From NCBI RefSeq assembly GCF_001984155.1, contig NZ_MTQO01000050.1, forward strand, positions 62,001-126,000: 64,000 bases of DNA, given 5' to 3'. Positions 34,630 through 42,823 of this stretch are shown piece after piece. The DNA comes from Actinosynnema sp. ALI-1.44 (GTDB taxonomy: Bacteria > Actinomycetota > Actinomycetes > Mycobacteriales > Pseudonocardiaceae). The translations under genes and the position numbers were made by a program. The notes under the pieces are model-generated. The model was given only the letters and a program-made list of their open reading frames with translations. It made no database searches and had not been told where the DNA came from. The first letter of the stretch is position 1, and each line of letters opens with the position of its first letter.

Positions 34630-35847
34630 TCAGGGCAGCAGGCGGCGCACGATCCCGTCCGCCAGCAGCCGCCCCTCGTCGGTCAGCACCGCGCGGCCCG
34701 CGTCGAACGCGGCGTGGCTGAGCAGGCCGTCGGCCACCGCCACCTTCGCCTCGGCCACACCGGGCTCGTCGAGGACGCTCAGCGGAAGTCCTTCGACCAG
34801 ACGCAGTTCCAGCAGCACGCGCTCGACCCGGCGGTCCTCATCGGACAGTGTTTCCCGTGCGGCTGCCGGGGACCTGCCCTCCGCCAACGTCTGCGCATAG
34901 CGCGCCGGGTGTTTCACGTTCCACCACCGCACCCCGCCGACATGGCTGTGCGCGCCCGGTCCGGCGCCCCACCAGTCGTGGCCGCGCCAGTAGTTGAGGT
35001 TGTGCCGGCAGCGGGCCGCCGTGGACGCGGCCCAGTTGGACACCTCGTACCAGCGGAAACCACTCGTCGAGAGGACCGCGTCGACCTGCTCGTAGCGTTC
35101 GGCGAGCACGTCGTCGTCCGGCGAGGGCAGTTCGCCGCGACGGATCCGCCGCTCCAGCGCCGTGCCCTCCTCGACGATCAACGCGTACGCCGACACGTGG
35201 TCGACACCGGCGTCGAGCACCGCGTCCAGCGATGCCTGCAGGTCGTCGGGTCGTTCACCCGGGGTGCCGTAGATCAGGTCCAGGTTCAGGTGCTCGAACC
35301 CCGCCGCCCGCGCCTCCGCCGCCGCGGCGACCGGACGGCCGGGTGTGTGCTTGCGGTCCAGGATCCGCAGCACGTGCGGCGCGACGGACTGGGCGCCGAG
35401 CGACACCCGGTTGTACCCGGCGCGCAGGATCTCGGCGAAGAACTCCGACGACGTCGACTCCGGGTTGGCCTCGGTGGTCACCTCCGCCCCGGAGGTCAGG
35501 CCGAACGAGCCGCGCACCGCGTCCAGCACCGAGGCCAGTCCGCTCGCGCCCAGCAGCGACGGGGTGCCGCCGCCCACGAAGACCGTGCTCACCGGCGGCG
35601 CCGACCCCAGTACCCGGGCAGCCAGGTCCAACTCCCGGCGCAGGCCCTCCAGCCAGGACTCCGGCGACGCGGACGTGCCCAGCTCACCGGCGGTGTACGT
35701 GTTGAAGTCGCAGTAGCCGCAGCGGGTCGCGCAGAACGGCACGTGCACGTACACCCCGAAGGGCCTGCTGCCCAGCCCGGCGAGCGCCTCGCCCGGCAAC
35801 GCGCCGTCGGCGGGTGCCGGATCACCAGGGGGAAGTGTGGAGGCCAC
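34630..35847 (-). CDS. hemW: Radical SAM protein HemW (HemN-like heme chaperone)
   Basis: The product is 405 residues. The radical SAM cluster motif is FCATRCGYCDF (Cys-x3-Cys-x2-Cys), with GGGTPSLL and EANPEST in the barrel. The HemW-type C-terminus has CRHNLNYWRGHDWWGAGPGAHSH and a winged-helix domain. It lacks the extra Cys of true HemN, so it is most likely the heme chaperone rather than coproporphyrinogen oxidase. The stop lies next to the tetR stop (34629/34630) with no terminator visible. The start GTG at 35847 was chosen because the residues upstream of it are not conserved. Confidence 0.9.
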   Translation of the reverse strand: MASTLPPGDPAPADGALPGEALAGLGSRPFGVYVHVPFCATRCGYCDFNTYTAGELGTSASPESWLEGLRRELDLAARVLGSAPPVSTVFVGGGTPSLLGASGLASVLDAVRGSFGLTSGAEVTTEANPESTSSEFFAEILRAGYNRVSLGAQSVAPHVLRILDRKHTPGRPVAAAAEARAAGFEHLNLDLIYGTPGERPDDLQASLDAVLDAGVDHVSAYALIVEEGTALERRIRRGELPSPDDDVLAERYEQVDAVLSTSGFRWYEVSNWAASTAARCRHNLNYWRGHDWWGAGPGAHSHVGGVRWWNVKHPARYAQTLAEGRSPAAARETLSDEDRRVERVLLELRLVEGLPLSVLDEPGVAEAKVAVADGLLSHAAFDAGRAVLTDEGRLLADGIVRRLLP

Positions 35848-35965
35848 GTCCAAGATTCTCGCACCCGCATGCCGGGACGAGGGGCGCAGGTCAAGCCCCG
35901 GTGTCCCTTGTCCCAGCATGCGGATGGCAGTAGACCACCTGATGGACGCGTGGCACGCTGAGGTC

Positions 35966-36049
35966 ATGTCTGCTGTCGTGCCGGTCCTCCTCGTGGCTCG
36001 TCGCCACGTGGATTTCCTGCGCGTCAACAGCGACTTGTGCCGGCGCTGA
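35966..36049 (+). CDS. Cys-operon leader peptide (27 residues)
   Basis: The short frame encodes a peptide with the typical actinomycete leader form: a hydrophobic start (MSAVVPVLLVA), an RRHVDFLRV core and a terminal DLCRR containing the only Cys, codon TGC at 36038-36040. Such peptides are known upstream of sulfur assimilation genes in actinomycetes, where the ribosome senses Cys-tRNA supply. GAGG lies just upstream of the ATG. It sits 114 bases before the sulfite reductase start and inside a set of alternative hairpins. Confidence 0.8.
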   Translation: MSAVVPVLLVARRHVDFLRVNSDLCRR

Positions 36050-36098
36050 CCCGTTCGCCGGACAGTTGTTTCTTCACACCGGCGTCGGACACGCCGGT
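36038..36098 (+). promoter_or_regulatory. Transcription attenuator of the sulfur operon
   Basis: There are four segments. Segment 1 is CCGGCG (36040-36045), overlapping the Cys codon. Segment 2 is CGCCGG (36056-36061). Segment 3 is CCGGCG (36079-36084). Segment 4 is the second arm of ACCGGCGT/ACGCCGGT (36078-36085 with 36091-36098), followed by TTTTCC. Segment 2 can pair with 1 or with 3. Pairing of 3 with 4 makes a terminator-like hairpin. A ribosome stalled at TGC would cover segment 1 and free segment 2 to pair with 3, preventing the terminator. This is the classical attenuation logic. Confidence 0.7.
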
Positions 36099-36162
36099 TT
36101 TCCGTGTCCTCGGATGAGGTCGGGCTGGCGTGTGCGAGCGCCCCGATCCCGAAGGACGCCAC

Positions 36163-37845
36163 ATGGCTCCGCCAACCACCACCCCCAAGCGGGCCAAGCA
36201 GCGCCGGGGCGAGGGACAGTGGGCACTCGGTTACCGCGAACCGCTCAACCCGAACGAACGCAGCAAGAAGGACGACAACCCGCTCAACGTCCGTGACCGG
36301 ATCGAGAACATCTACGCGCACGGCGGGTTCGAGTCGATCGACCCGGCCGACCTGCGCGGCAGGTTCCGCTGGTACGGCCTCTACACCCAGCGCAGGCAGG
36401 GCATCGACGGCGGCCGCACGGCCACGCTCGAGCCGGAGGAGCTGGACGACGAGTACTTCATGCTGCGCGTGCGCATCGACGGCGGTGCGGTCACGACGCG
36501 GCAACTGGCCGTGATCGGCGAGATCTCGCAGACCTACGCGCGCGACACGGCGGACATCACCGACCGGCAGAACATCCAGTACCACTGGATCCGCATCGAG
36601 GACATGCCGGTGATCTGGCAGAAACTCGAAGCCGCGGGGATGACCACGATGGAGGCGTGCGGCGACAGCCCGCGTGTGATCCTCGGCTCACCCGTGGCGG
36701 GCATCTCCCGTGACGAGGTGATCGACGGCACACCCGCCATCGAGGCGATCAAGAACACCTACATCGGCGACAAGGCCTTCTCGAACCTGCCGCGCAAGTT
36801 CAAGACCGCGATCTCCGGTCTGCAGGACATCGCGCACGAGGTCAACGACGTGGCGTTCGTCGGGGTGGTGCACCCGGAGCACGGTCCCGGCTTCGACGTG
36901 TGGGTCGGCGGTGGGTTGTCGACCAACCCGATGCTGGGCAAGCGGCTCGGCGCGTGGGTGCCGCTCGACGAGGTGCCGAAGGTCTGGGAGGCGGTGATCA
37001 GCGTCTTCCGTGACTACGGCTACCGGCGGCTGCGCCACCGCGCCCGGATCAAGTTCCTCGTCGCCGACTGGGGCCCGGAGAAGTTCCGCGAGGTCATGGA
37101 GGAGGAGTACCTCGGGTACAGGATGGTGGACGGCCCCGCGCCGGAAACCCTGGCGTACCAGATCGACCACATCGGCGTGCACGAGCAGAAGGACGGCCGG
37201 TTCTACCTCGGCGCGGCACCGATCGCCGGGCGCGTCTCCGGGTCGACCCTGGTCGAGGTCGCCAAAGCCGCCGAACGCGCGGGCTCCGGCCGGGTCCGGT
37301 TCACCCCGCACCAGAAGCTGCTGGTGCTGGACGTGCCCGAGGCCGAAGTCCCCGCGCTGAAGGCCGAACTGGCCAAGCTGGGCCTGCAGACCGACCCGTC
37401 GCCGTGGCGGCGCGGCGTGATGGCGTGCACCGGCATCGAGTTCTGCAAGCTGGCCATCGTGGAGACGAAGGCCCGTGCGGCCGACCTGGTCTCCGCGCTG
37501 GAACAACGGCTGGCCGACGTGCAGGCGGGTGTCGAGCACCCGGTGACCGTGCACATCAACGGCTGCCCGAACTCCTGTGCCCGGATCCAGACCGCGGACA
37601 TCGGTCTCAAGGGCCAGATCGTCACCGACGCGGACGGCAACCAGGTCGAGGGCTTCCAGGTGCACCTGGGCGGCGGGCTCGGCCTCGACGCCGGGTTCGG
37701 CCGCAAACTCCGGGGCCACAAGGTGACCGCCACCGAACTGTCGGACTACGTGGAACGGGTCGTCCGCAGCTACATCAAGCAGCGTTCCGACGGTGAGCGC
37801 TTCGCGCAGTGGGTTCAACGCGCGGACGAGGTTGATCTCAAGTGA
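36163..37845 (+). CDS. sir: Ferredoxin-dependent sulfite reductase (NirA/Sir type)
   Basis: The product is 560 residues. It reduces sulfite to sulfide with siroheme and a [4Fe-4S] cluster. Cluster ligands are visible as ACTGIEFC and NGCPNSC. The two repeated ferredoxin-like halves include RQNIQYHWIRIEDMP and RFTPHQKLLVLDVP. The first segment RFRWYGLYTQRRQG and ACGDSPRVI contain the Tyr and Cys that form a crosslink in the mycobacterial enzyme. The ATG start has GAAGGA upstream. It is followed with a GTGA overlap by the small zinc-ribbon gene. Sirohydrochlorin chelatase at the operon end would help make its cofactor. Confidence 0.95.
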   Translation: MAPPTTTPKRAKQRRGEGQWALGYREPLNPNERSKKDDNPLNVRDRIENIYAHGGFESIDPADLRGRFRWYGLYTQRRQGIDGGRTATLEPEELDDEYFMLRVRIDGGAVTTRQLAVIGEISQTYARDTADITDRQNIQYHWIRIEDMPVIWQKLEAAGMTTMEACGDSPRVILGSPVAGISRDEVIDGTPAIEAIKNTYIGDKAFSNLPRKFKTAISGLQDIAHEVNDVAFVGVVHPEHGPGFDVWVGGGLSTNPMLGKRLGAWVPLDEVPKVWEAVISVFRDYGYRRLRHRARIKFLVADWGPEKFREVMEEEYLGYRMVDGPAPETLAYQIDHIGVHEQKDGRFYLGAAPIAGRVSGSTLVEVAKAAERAGSGRVRFTPHQKLLVLDVPEAEVPALKAELAKLGLQTDPSPWRRGVMACTGIEFCKLAIVETKARAADLVSALEQRLADVQAGVEHPVTVHINGCPNSCARIQTADIGLKGQIVTDADGNQVEGFQVHLGGGLGLDAGFGRKLRGHKVTATELSDYVERVVRSYIKQRSDGERFAQWVQRADEVDLK

Positions 37846-37997
37846 CTGAGCGTGCAACACCGTTTCATTGCCCTTACTGTGGCGAAGAAGACCTTCGCCC
37901 ACAGGAGGAACCGCAGGCGGCCTGGTTGTGCACCGGGTGCCGCCGCGTGTTCGTGGTGAAATTCGTCGGGATCTCAATGGGACAGGTGTCGAAGTGA
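37842..37997 (+). CDS. 51-residue zinc-ribbon protein between sir and cysH
   Basis: The product is VTERATPFHCPYCGEEDLRP... with a second pair CTGCRR, giving Cys-x2-Cys ... Cys-x2-Cys typical of a treble-clef or zinc-ribbon metal site, then a short hydrophobic strand VFVVKFVGI. It overlaps sir and cysH by four bases each (GTGA on both sides), so all three are translated as a unit. Its size and location are conserved in actinomycete cys operons as far as I can recall. Its function is unknown. It could assist SiR/CysH or act as a cluster or thiol carrier. Confidence 0.75.
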   Translation: MTERATPFHCPYCGEEDLRPQEEPQAAWLCTGCRRVFVVKFVGISMGQVSK

Positions 37998-38692
37998 CGA
38001 CAGCAACCGATGAGTTAAGGGATCTGGCTGAGAAAGCGTCGGGGGAACTGGCCGACGCGAACGCGGCCGAAGCGTTGGAATGGACCGCGCGGACGTTCGG
38101 CGACGACTGGATTCTCGCGTCCAACATGCAGGACGCGGTCCTGATCGACCTCGCGGTCAAGGCGAAGCCGGACTTCGACGTGCTGTTCCTGCAGACCGGC
38201 TACCACTTCCCGGAGACCATCGGTCTGCGGGACGCGGTCGCCGCGACCTACCCGGACATCACCATCGTCAACGCCCTGCCGGACAAGACCGTCGCGGAAC
38301 AGGACGCCGAGGAAGGCCCGGACCTGTGGCAGCGAGCACCGGACCGCTGTTGCGCGATGCGCAAAGTGGTGCCGTTGCGGCGAACCCTGGCCAACTACGA
38401 CGCGTGGGTCACCGGTGTGCGCCGGGTCGACGCGCCGACCAGGGCGAACACCCCGATCGTGCAGTGGGACGAGCGCAACGGGCTGGTGAAGATCAACCCG
38501 ATCGCCCCGTGGACCGACGAGGAGTTCCGCGAGTACATCGACCGCAACGGGATCCTGGAGAACCTGCTGGTGGCGGAGGGATATCTGTCCATCGGCTGCG
38601 CGCCGTGCACGGCGAAGGTGGCGCCGGGCGCGGATCCCCGCAGCGGCCGGTGGGCGGGTCAATCCAAGACCGAGTGCGGTCTGCACGGCTGA
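37994..38692 (+). CDS. cysH: Adenylylsulfate (APS) reductase CysH
   Basis: The product is 232 residues. It reduces APS to sulfite and AMP using thioredoxin. The adenylyl-binding P-loop-like motif LASNMQDAVLID and the [4Fe-4S] ligands CCAMRK (residues about 117-118) and CAPC (about 203-206) mark the APS-type, not the PAPS-type, enzyme. The C-terminal active Cys lies in SKTECGLHG. This fits the absence of an APS kinase gene. GTG 37994 overlaps the small zinc-ribbon gene. It is followed by cysD after 12 bases. Confidence 0.93.
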   Translation: MTTATDELRDLAEKASGELADANAAEALEWTARTFGDDWILASNMQDAVLIDLAVKAKPDFDVLFLQTGYHFPETIGLRDAVAATYPDITIVNALPDKTVAEQDAEEGPDLWQRAPDRCCAMRKVVPLRRTLANYDAWVTGVRRVDAPTRANTPIVQWDERNGLVKINPIAPWTDEEFREYIDRNGILENLLVAEGYLSIGCAPCTAKVAPGADPRSGRWAGQSKTECGLHG

Positions 38693-38704
38693 GAAGGGGT
38701 ATCT

Positions 38705-39616
38705 GTGACGCTCGCGCTTGACCGTAAAACGGGGAATCTCGACGCGCTGGAGTCGGAAGCGATCCACATCTTCCGCGAGGTGGCGGGCGAGTTCGACCGG
38801 CCGGTGATCCTGTTCTCCGGTGGCAAGGACTCGACACTGCTGCTGCACCTGGCGATCAAGGCCTTCTGGCCCGCGCCGGTGCCGTTCCCGCTGTTGCATG
38901 TGGACACCGGGCACAACTTCGACGAGGTCATCGAGTTCCGGGACCGCGTCGTGGCCAAACACGGCCTGCGCCTGCACGTGGCGCACGTCCAGGACTGGAT
39001 CGACGACGGCAGGCTGACCGAGCGTCCCGACGGCACCCGCAACCCGCTGCAGACCGTGCCGCTGCTGGACTCGATCACCGAGCAGAAGTTCGACGCGGTG
39101 TTCGGCGGCGGCAGGCGTGACGAGGAACGCGCGCGGGCCAAGGAACGGATCTTCAGCCTGCGCAACGCGTTCGGCCAATGGGAGCCGCGCAGGCAGCGTC
39201 CCGAACTGTGGAACCTGTACAACGGCAGGCACCGTCCGGGAGAGCATGTCCGGGTGTTCCCGCTGTCGAACTGGACCGAACTGGACGTCTGGAACTACAT
39301 CGCCCGGGAGAAGATCGAACTGCCGGACATCTACTACGCGCACGACCGCGAGGTCTACCTGCGCGACGGCATGTGGCTCGCCGAAGGACCGTGGGGCGGC
39401 CCGCGCGAGGGCGAGACGCTGGAACGCCGGACGATCCGGTACCGCACGGTCGGCGACGGATCCTGCACGGGCGCGGTCGATTCGGACGCGAGGACCATCG
39501 AGGACGTGATCGCCGAGGTCGCCGCGTCGCGGTTGACCGAACGCGGCGCGACCCGCGCGGACGACCGGTTGTCCGAGGCGGCCATGGAGGATCGCAAACG
39601 CGAGGGGTACTTCTGA
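38705..39616 (+). CDS. cysD: Sulfate adenylyltransferase small subunit CysD
   Basis: The product is 303 residues. The N-type ATP pyrophosphatase P-loop SGGKDST is at residues 39-45. The family blocks LLHVDTGHNFDE, FGGGRRDEERARAKER and HRPGEHVRVFPLSNWTELDVW are all present. With CysN it makes APS from ATP and sulfate. Its TGA stop overlaps the cysN ATG (TGATG). Confidence 0.95.
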   Translation: MTLALDRKTGNLDALESEAIHIFREVAGEFDRPVILFSGGKDSTLLLHLAIKAFWPAPVPFPLLHVDTGHNFDEVIEFRDRVVAKHGLRLHVAHVQDWIDDGRLTERPDGTRNPLQTVPLLDSITEQKFDAVFGGGRRDEERARAKERIFSLRNAFGQWEPRRQRPELWNLYNGRHRPGEHVRVFPLSNWTELDVWNYIAREKIELPDIYYAHDREVYLRDGMWLAEGPWGGPREGETLERRTIRYRTVGDGSCTGAVDSDARTIEDVIAEVAASRLTERGATRADDRLSEAAMEDRKREGYF

Positions 39617-40941
39617 TGAGCGATCTTCTCAGGCTCGCGACGGCGGGCAGCGTGGACGACGGGAAGTCCACCCTGGTCGGACGGTTGCTGTACGACACGA
39701 AGTCGGTGCTGGCCGACCAGTTGGACGCGGTGCACCGCGCCAGCGCGGACCGCGGCTTGTCCACACCGGACCTGTCGTTGTTGGTCGACGGTTTGCGGTC
39801 GGAACGCGAACAGGGCATCACGATCGACGTGGCGTACCGGTACTTCGCCACGCCCAAGCGGTCCTTCGTGCTCGCCGACACACCCGGACACGTCCAGTAC
39901 ACGCGCAACACCGTCACGGGCGCTTCGACCGCGCAGTTGGGGATTCTGCTCGTGGACGCGCGCAACGGCGTCGTCGAGCAAACGCGCAGGCACGCGGCCG
40001 TGCTCGCGTTGCTGGGTGTGCCGAGGCTGGTTCTGGCTGTCAACAAGATCGACCTGGTCGGCTACGACGAGTCGAACTTCGAACTGACCGCCAAGGAATT
40101 CGCCGCGCACGCCAGCGCGTTGGGGTACGCCGATTCCGAAGTGCTCACCATTCCGGTGTCCGCACTCGTCGGTGACAATGTCGTGGAACGGTCCGACAAC
40201 ACGCCTTGGTATACCGGGCCGACGTTGCTCGAGTACCTGGAAACAGTTCCGGTCGAACCGGATCCGCACCACGTACCGTTCCGTTTCCCGGTTCAGTACG
40301 TGATTCGCCCCCGTACTCCCGAGTATCCCGATTACCGCGGCTACGCCGGACAGGTCGCCGCGGGCACCATCACGCCCGGCGAGGAGATCGTCGTGCTGCC
40401 GTCGGGATCGCGCAGCATCGTCGAACGCATCGACACCCCGGACGGCGAACTGGCCGAAGCGACAGCCGGCCAGTCCGTCACCCTTGTCCTTTCCCACGAT
40501 CTGGATATCTCGCGCGGGGACTTGATTTCTGTCGCGAGTACTCCCCCGGTCGTCGCCGACGAGTTCGGTGCGACGCTGTGTTGGTTGGCGGACAAGGATT
40601 TGCGGCCGAACGCACGTGTGCTGGTGAAGCACGGGACAAAGACCACTCATGCGTTCGTCACCGAATTGATCTCGCGTTTCGACGAACAAAAGCTGTCCAG
40701 TGTGGAGTTGCCCGAATCGTTGCAGTTGAATGAGATCGGCCAGGTTAGGATTCGCACCGCGGAACCGTTGCCCGTGGACGACTACACCGCCAGTCGACGA
40801 ACCGGAGCATTCCTGGTCATCGACGCGAGTGACGGAACCACATTGGCCGCAGGTCTCGTCGGCGCACCGTTGCCCGTCCGAGACCCCATTCGTGACCCCG
40901 TTCGTGACCCCGTTCGTGACGCTGTCGACCCCGGACCCTGA
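39616..40941 (+). CDS. cysN: Sulfate adenylyltransferase GTPase subunit CysN
   Basis: The product is 441 residues, of EF-Tu-like architecture. G1 is AGSVDDGKST, with DVAYRYFATPKRSF, G3 DTPGH and G4 NKIDL, followed by two beta-barrel domains. GTP hydrolysis drives APS formation by CysD. The C-terminal APS kinase (CysC) domain found in fused versions is absent. The last residues contain a short tandem RDP repeat (IRDPVRDPVRD) encoded by three 12-base units at 40882-40917, probably a recent slippage expansion with no function. Confidence 0.93.
   Translation: MSDLLRLATAGSVDDGKSTLVGRLLYDTKSVLADQLDAVHRASADRGLSTPDLSLLVDGLRSEREQGITIDVAYRYFATPKRSFVLADTPGHVQYTRNTVTGASTAQLGILLVDARNGVVEQTRRHAAVLALLGVPRLVLAVNKIDLVGYDESNFELTAKEFAAHASALGYADSEVLTIPVSALVGDNVVERSDNTPWYTGPTLLEYLETVPVEPDPHHVPFRFPVQYVIRPRTPEYPDYRGYAGQVAAGTITPGEEIVVLPSGSRSIVERIDTPDGELAEATAGQSVTLVLSHDLDISRGDLISVASTPPVVADEFGATLCWLADKDLRPNARVLVKHGTKTTHAFVTELISRFDEQKLSSVELPESLQLNEIGQVRIRTAEPLPVDDYTASRRTGAFLVIDASDGTTLAAGLVGAPLPVRDPIRDPVRDPVRDAVDPGP
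40882..40920 (+). repeat. 12-bp tandem repeat (3 copies) at the 3' end of cysN
   Basis: gaccccattcgt, gaccccgttcgt and gaccccgttcgt follow each other, encoding IRDPVRDPVRD in the C-terminal tail of CysN. Confidence 0.8.
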
Positions 40942-40974
40942 CTCCCCTTTCTTGGCGCTTGAGAGGAAAGAACC

Positions 40975-42027
40975 GTGAGCACAACTCGCACGCTTCGCTT
41001 ACTGGCCGCCGCGACAGCGGCACTAGCCCTCGCAGCGGGGTGTTCACGAGCCGACAGCGGCAACGCACCGAAACAAGCGCAGGCAGAGGGACCAGCCGAG
41101 GTCCGGCTCGGCTACTTCCCGAACGTCACGCACGCGCCGGCGATCATCGGGCACAAGAAGGACTACTACACCAAGGAACTGGGCTCGACGAAGCTCGCGG
41201 TGACGAACTTCAACGCGGGACCGGAAGAGGTCAACGCGCTGCTGGGCAAGTCGCTGGACATCGGGTTCATCGGCTCCGGACCGGCGATCAACGCGTACAC
41301 CAAGTCCAACGGCACGATCCAGCTGGTCTCCGGCGCGGTCTCGGCGGGCGCGCAGCTGGTCACCAAGCCCGAGATCACGTCGATCGAGCAGCTTCCCGGC
41401 AAGAACATCGCCACGCCGTCGCTGGGCAACACGCAGGACGTCTCGCTCAAGAAGCTGGTCAAAGAGAAGAACCTGGCAGGCGTCAAGATCACCAACCTGG
41501 ACAACCCGAAGACGCTGGACGCGTTCCGCAAGGGCGAACTGGACGGCGCGTGGCTGCCTGAGCCGTGGTCGTCGCGGCTGGTGCTCGACGCGGGCGCGAA
41601 GGTGCTGCTGGACGAGAAGTCCCTGTGGCCGGACGGTCGTTTCCCGACCACGGTGATCATCGTGCGGCAGGAGTTCCTGCAGCAGTACCCGCAGACCGTC
41701 CAGGCGGTCCTGCGTGGCCACGTCAAGGCGACCGAGTGGGCCAGGGGCAACGAGGCCGACGCGAAGAAGGTCGTCAACGACACGCTCAAGGAGCTGACCG
41801 GCAACGCGTTGGGCGCGCCGGTGCTGGACAGCTCGTTCAAGGCGATCGAACTGACCATCGACCCGATCGCGTCGACGCTCCCGCAGCTGGCCAAGGACTC
41901 GGTCACCGCGGGGATCGTGAAGTCCGCCGCCGACCTGAAGGGCTTCCTCGACCTGTCCGCGCTCAACGAGGCGCTGAAGGCGACCGGCAAACCGGCGGTG
42001 GACGCCGCCGGACTGGACAAGAAGTAG
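40975..42027 (+). CDS. ABC transporter substrate-binding lipoprotein (SsuA/sulfonate type)
   Basis: The product is 350 residues. The signal peptide ends in lipobox LAAGC, so the mature protein is lipid-anchored on the outer face of the membrane. The NMT1/SsuA-like core has VRLGYFPNVTHAPAIIG, ALLGKSLDIGFIGSGPAI and GAWLPEPWSS. These proteins bind aliphatic sulfonates, taurine or nitrate. Position within the cys operon points to a sulfur compound, but no desulfonating monooxygenase is present, so the ligand could be sulfate or a simple sulfonate. GAGGAAAG precedes the start. Confidence 0.85.
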   Translation: MSTTRTLRLLAAATAALALAAGCSRADSGNAPKQAQAEGPAEVRLGYFPNVTHAPAIIGHKKDYYTKELGSTKLAVTNFNAGPEEVNALLGKSLDIGFIGSGPAINAYTKSNGTIQLVSGAVSAGAQLVTKPEITSIEQLPGKNIATPSLGNTQDVSLKKLVKEKNLAGVKITNLDNPKTLDAFRKGELDGAWLPEPWSSRLVLDAGAKVLLDEKSLWPDGRFPTTVIIVRQEFLQQYPQTVQAVLRGHVKATEWARGNEADAKKVVNDTLKELTGNALGAPVLDSSFKAIELTIDPIASTLPQLAKDSVTAGIVKSAADLKGFLDLSALNEALKATGKPAVDAAGLDKK

Positions 42028-42037
42028 GAGCACGGCA

Positions 42038-42823
42038 ATGACCGCCACACTCAGCACTTCCGAGCACGTGCAGTCCGGCATCGCGGTGGAACTCTCGGCG
42101 GTGGGCAAGGTGTTCGGCCGCGGGCAACAGGCCGTGGCGGCGCTGGACGGGGTGGACCTCACCGTCGCGCCGGGCGAGTTCGTCTGCCTGTTGGGCGCGT
42201 CCGGCTGCGGCAAGTCCACGCTGCTCAACCTGGTCGCGGGGCTCGACGCGCCGACGGCGGGCGAGATCGTGCTGAACACGTCCCGGCCCGCGGTGATGTT
42301 CCAGGAAGCCGCGCTGATGCCGTGGCTGACCGCGGCCCGCAACATCGACCTGCCGCTGCGGCTGGCCGGGTTCGGCAAGGCCGACCGGCAGACCAAGGTG
42401 GCGGAACTGCTGGATCTGGTGCGGTTGAGCGGCGCCGGGACCAAGCGTCCGCACGAGCTGTCCGGCGGTATGCGTCAGCGTGTGGCCCTCGCGCGCTCGC
42501 TCGCCGCGACCCAGCGGGTACAGGGCGCGGACGAACCCGCCATGTTGCTGATGGACGAACCGTTCGCCGCGTTGGACGCGATCACGCGGGATGTGTTGCA
42601 GGGTGAGCTGTTGCGTGTGTACGAGCGGACCAACACCGCGGTTCTGTTCGTGACGCACGACGTCCGCGAGGCCGTGCGGCTCGGGCAGCGCGTGGTCCTG
42701 CTGTCGTCGCGGCCCGGCCGCGTCGTCCAGGAGTGGTCCACCAAGGACGAAACGAACGAGTCGCTGACCGAGGAGATCACGGCAAGGCTGCGCGAGGTGA
42801 TCAGCACCCATGCCAAGTCCTGA
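42038..42823 (+). CDS. ABC transporter ATP-binding protein (SsuB/TauB type)
   Basis: The product is 261 residues. Walker A is LGASGCGKST, the signature motif LSGGMRQRVALARSLA, Walker B MLLMDEPFAALD, and the switch His in VTHDVREA. It energises the importer formed with the preceding lipoprotein and the next permease, whose gene it overlaps by 14 bases. Confidence 0.92.
   Translation: MTATLSTSEHVQSGIAVELSAVGKVFGRGQQAVAALDGVDLTVAPGEFVCLLGASGCGKSTLLNLVAGLDAPTAGEIVLNTSRPAVMFQEAALMPWLTAARNIDLPLRLAGFGKADRQTKVAELLDLVRLSGAGTKRPHELSGGMRQRVALARSLAATQRVQGADEPAMLLMDEPFAALDAITRDVLQGELLRVYERTNTAVLFVTHDVREAVRLGQRVVLLSSRPGRVVQEWSTKDETNESLTEEITARLREVISTHAKS

Noticed and set aside
32349-34721. A 790-codon plus-strand frame across the monooxygenase and tetR region
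   Set aside because: It runs antisense to the monooxygenase and out of frame through tetR. Its translation is low complexity, and real domains are in the other frames.
39616-40941. A fused APS kinase (CysC) domain in CysN
   Set aside because: The protein stops after the two beta-barrel domains at 441 residues, and no CysC P-loop motif follows.
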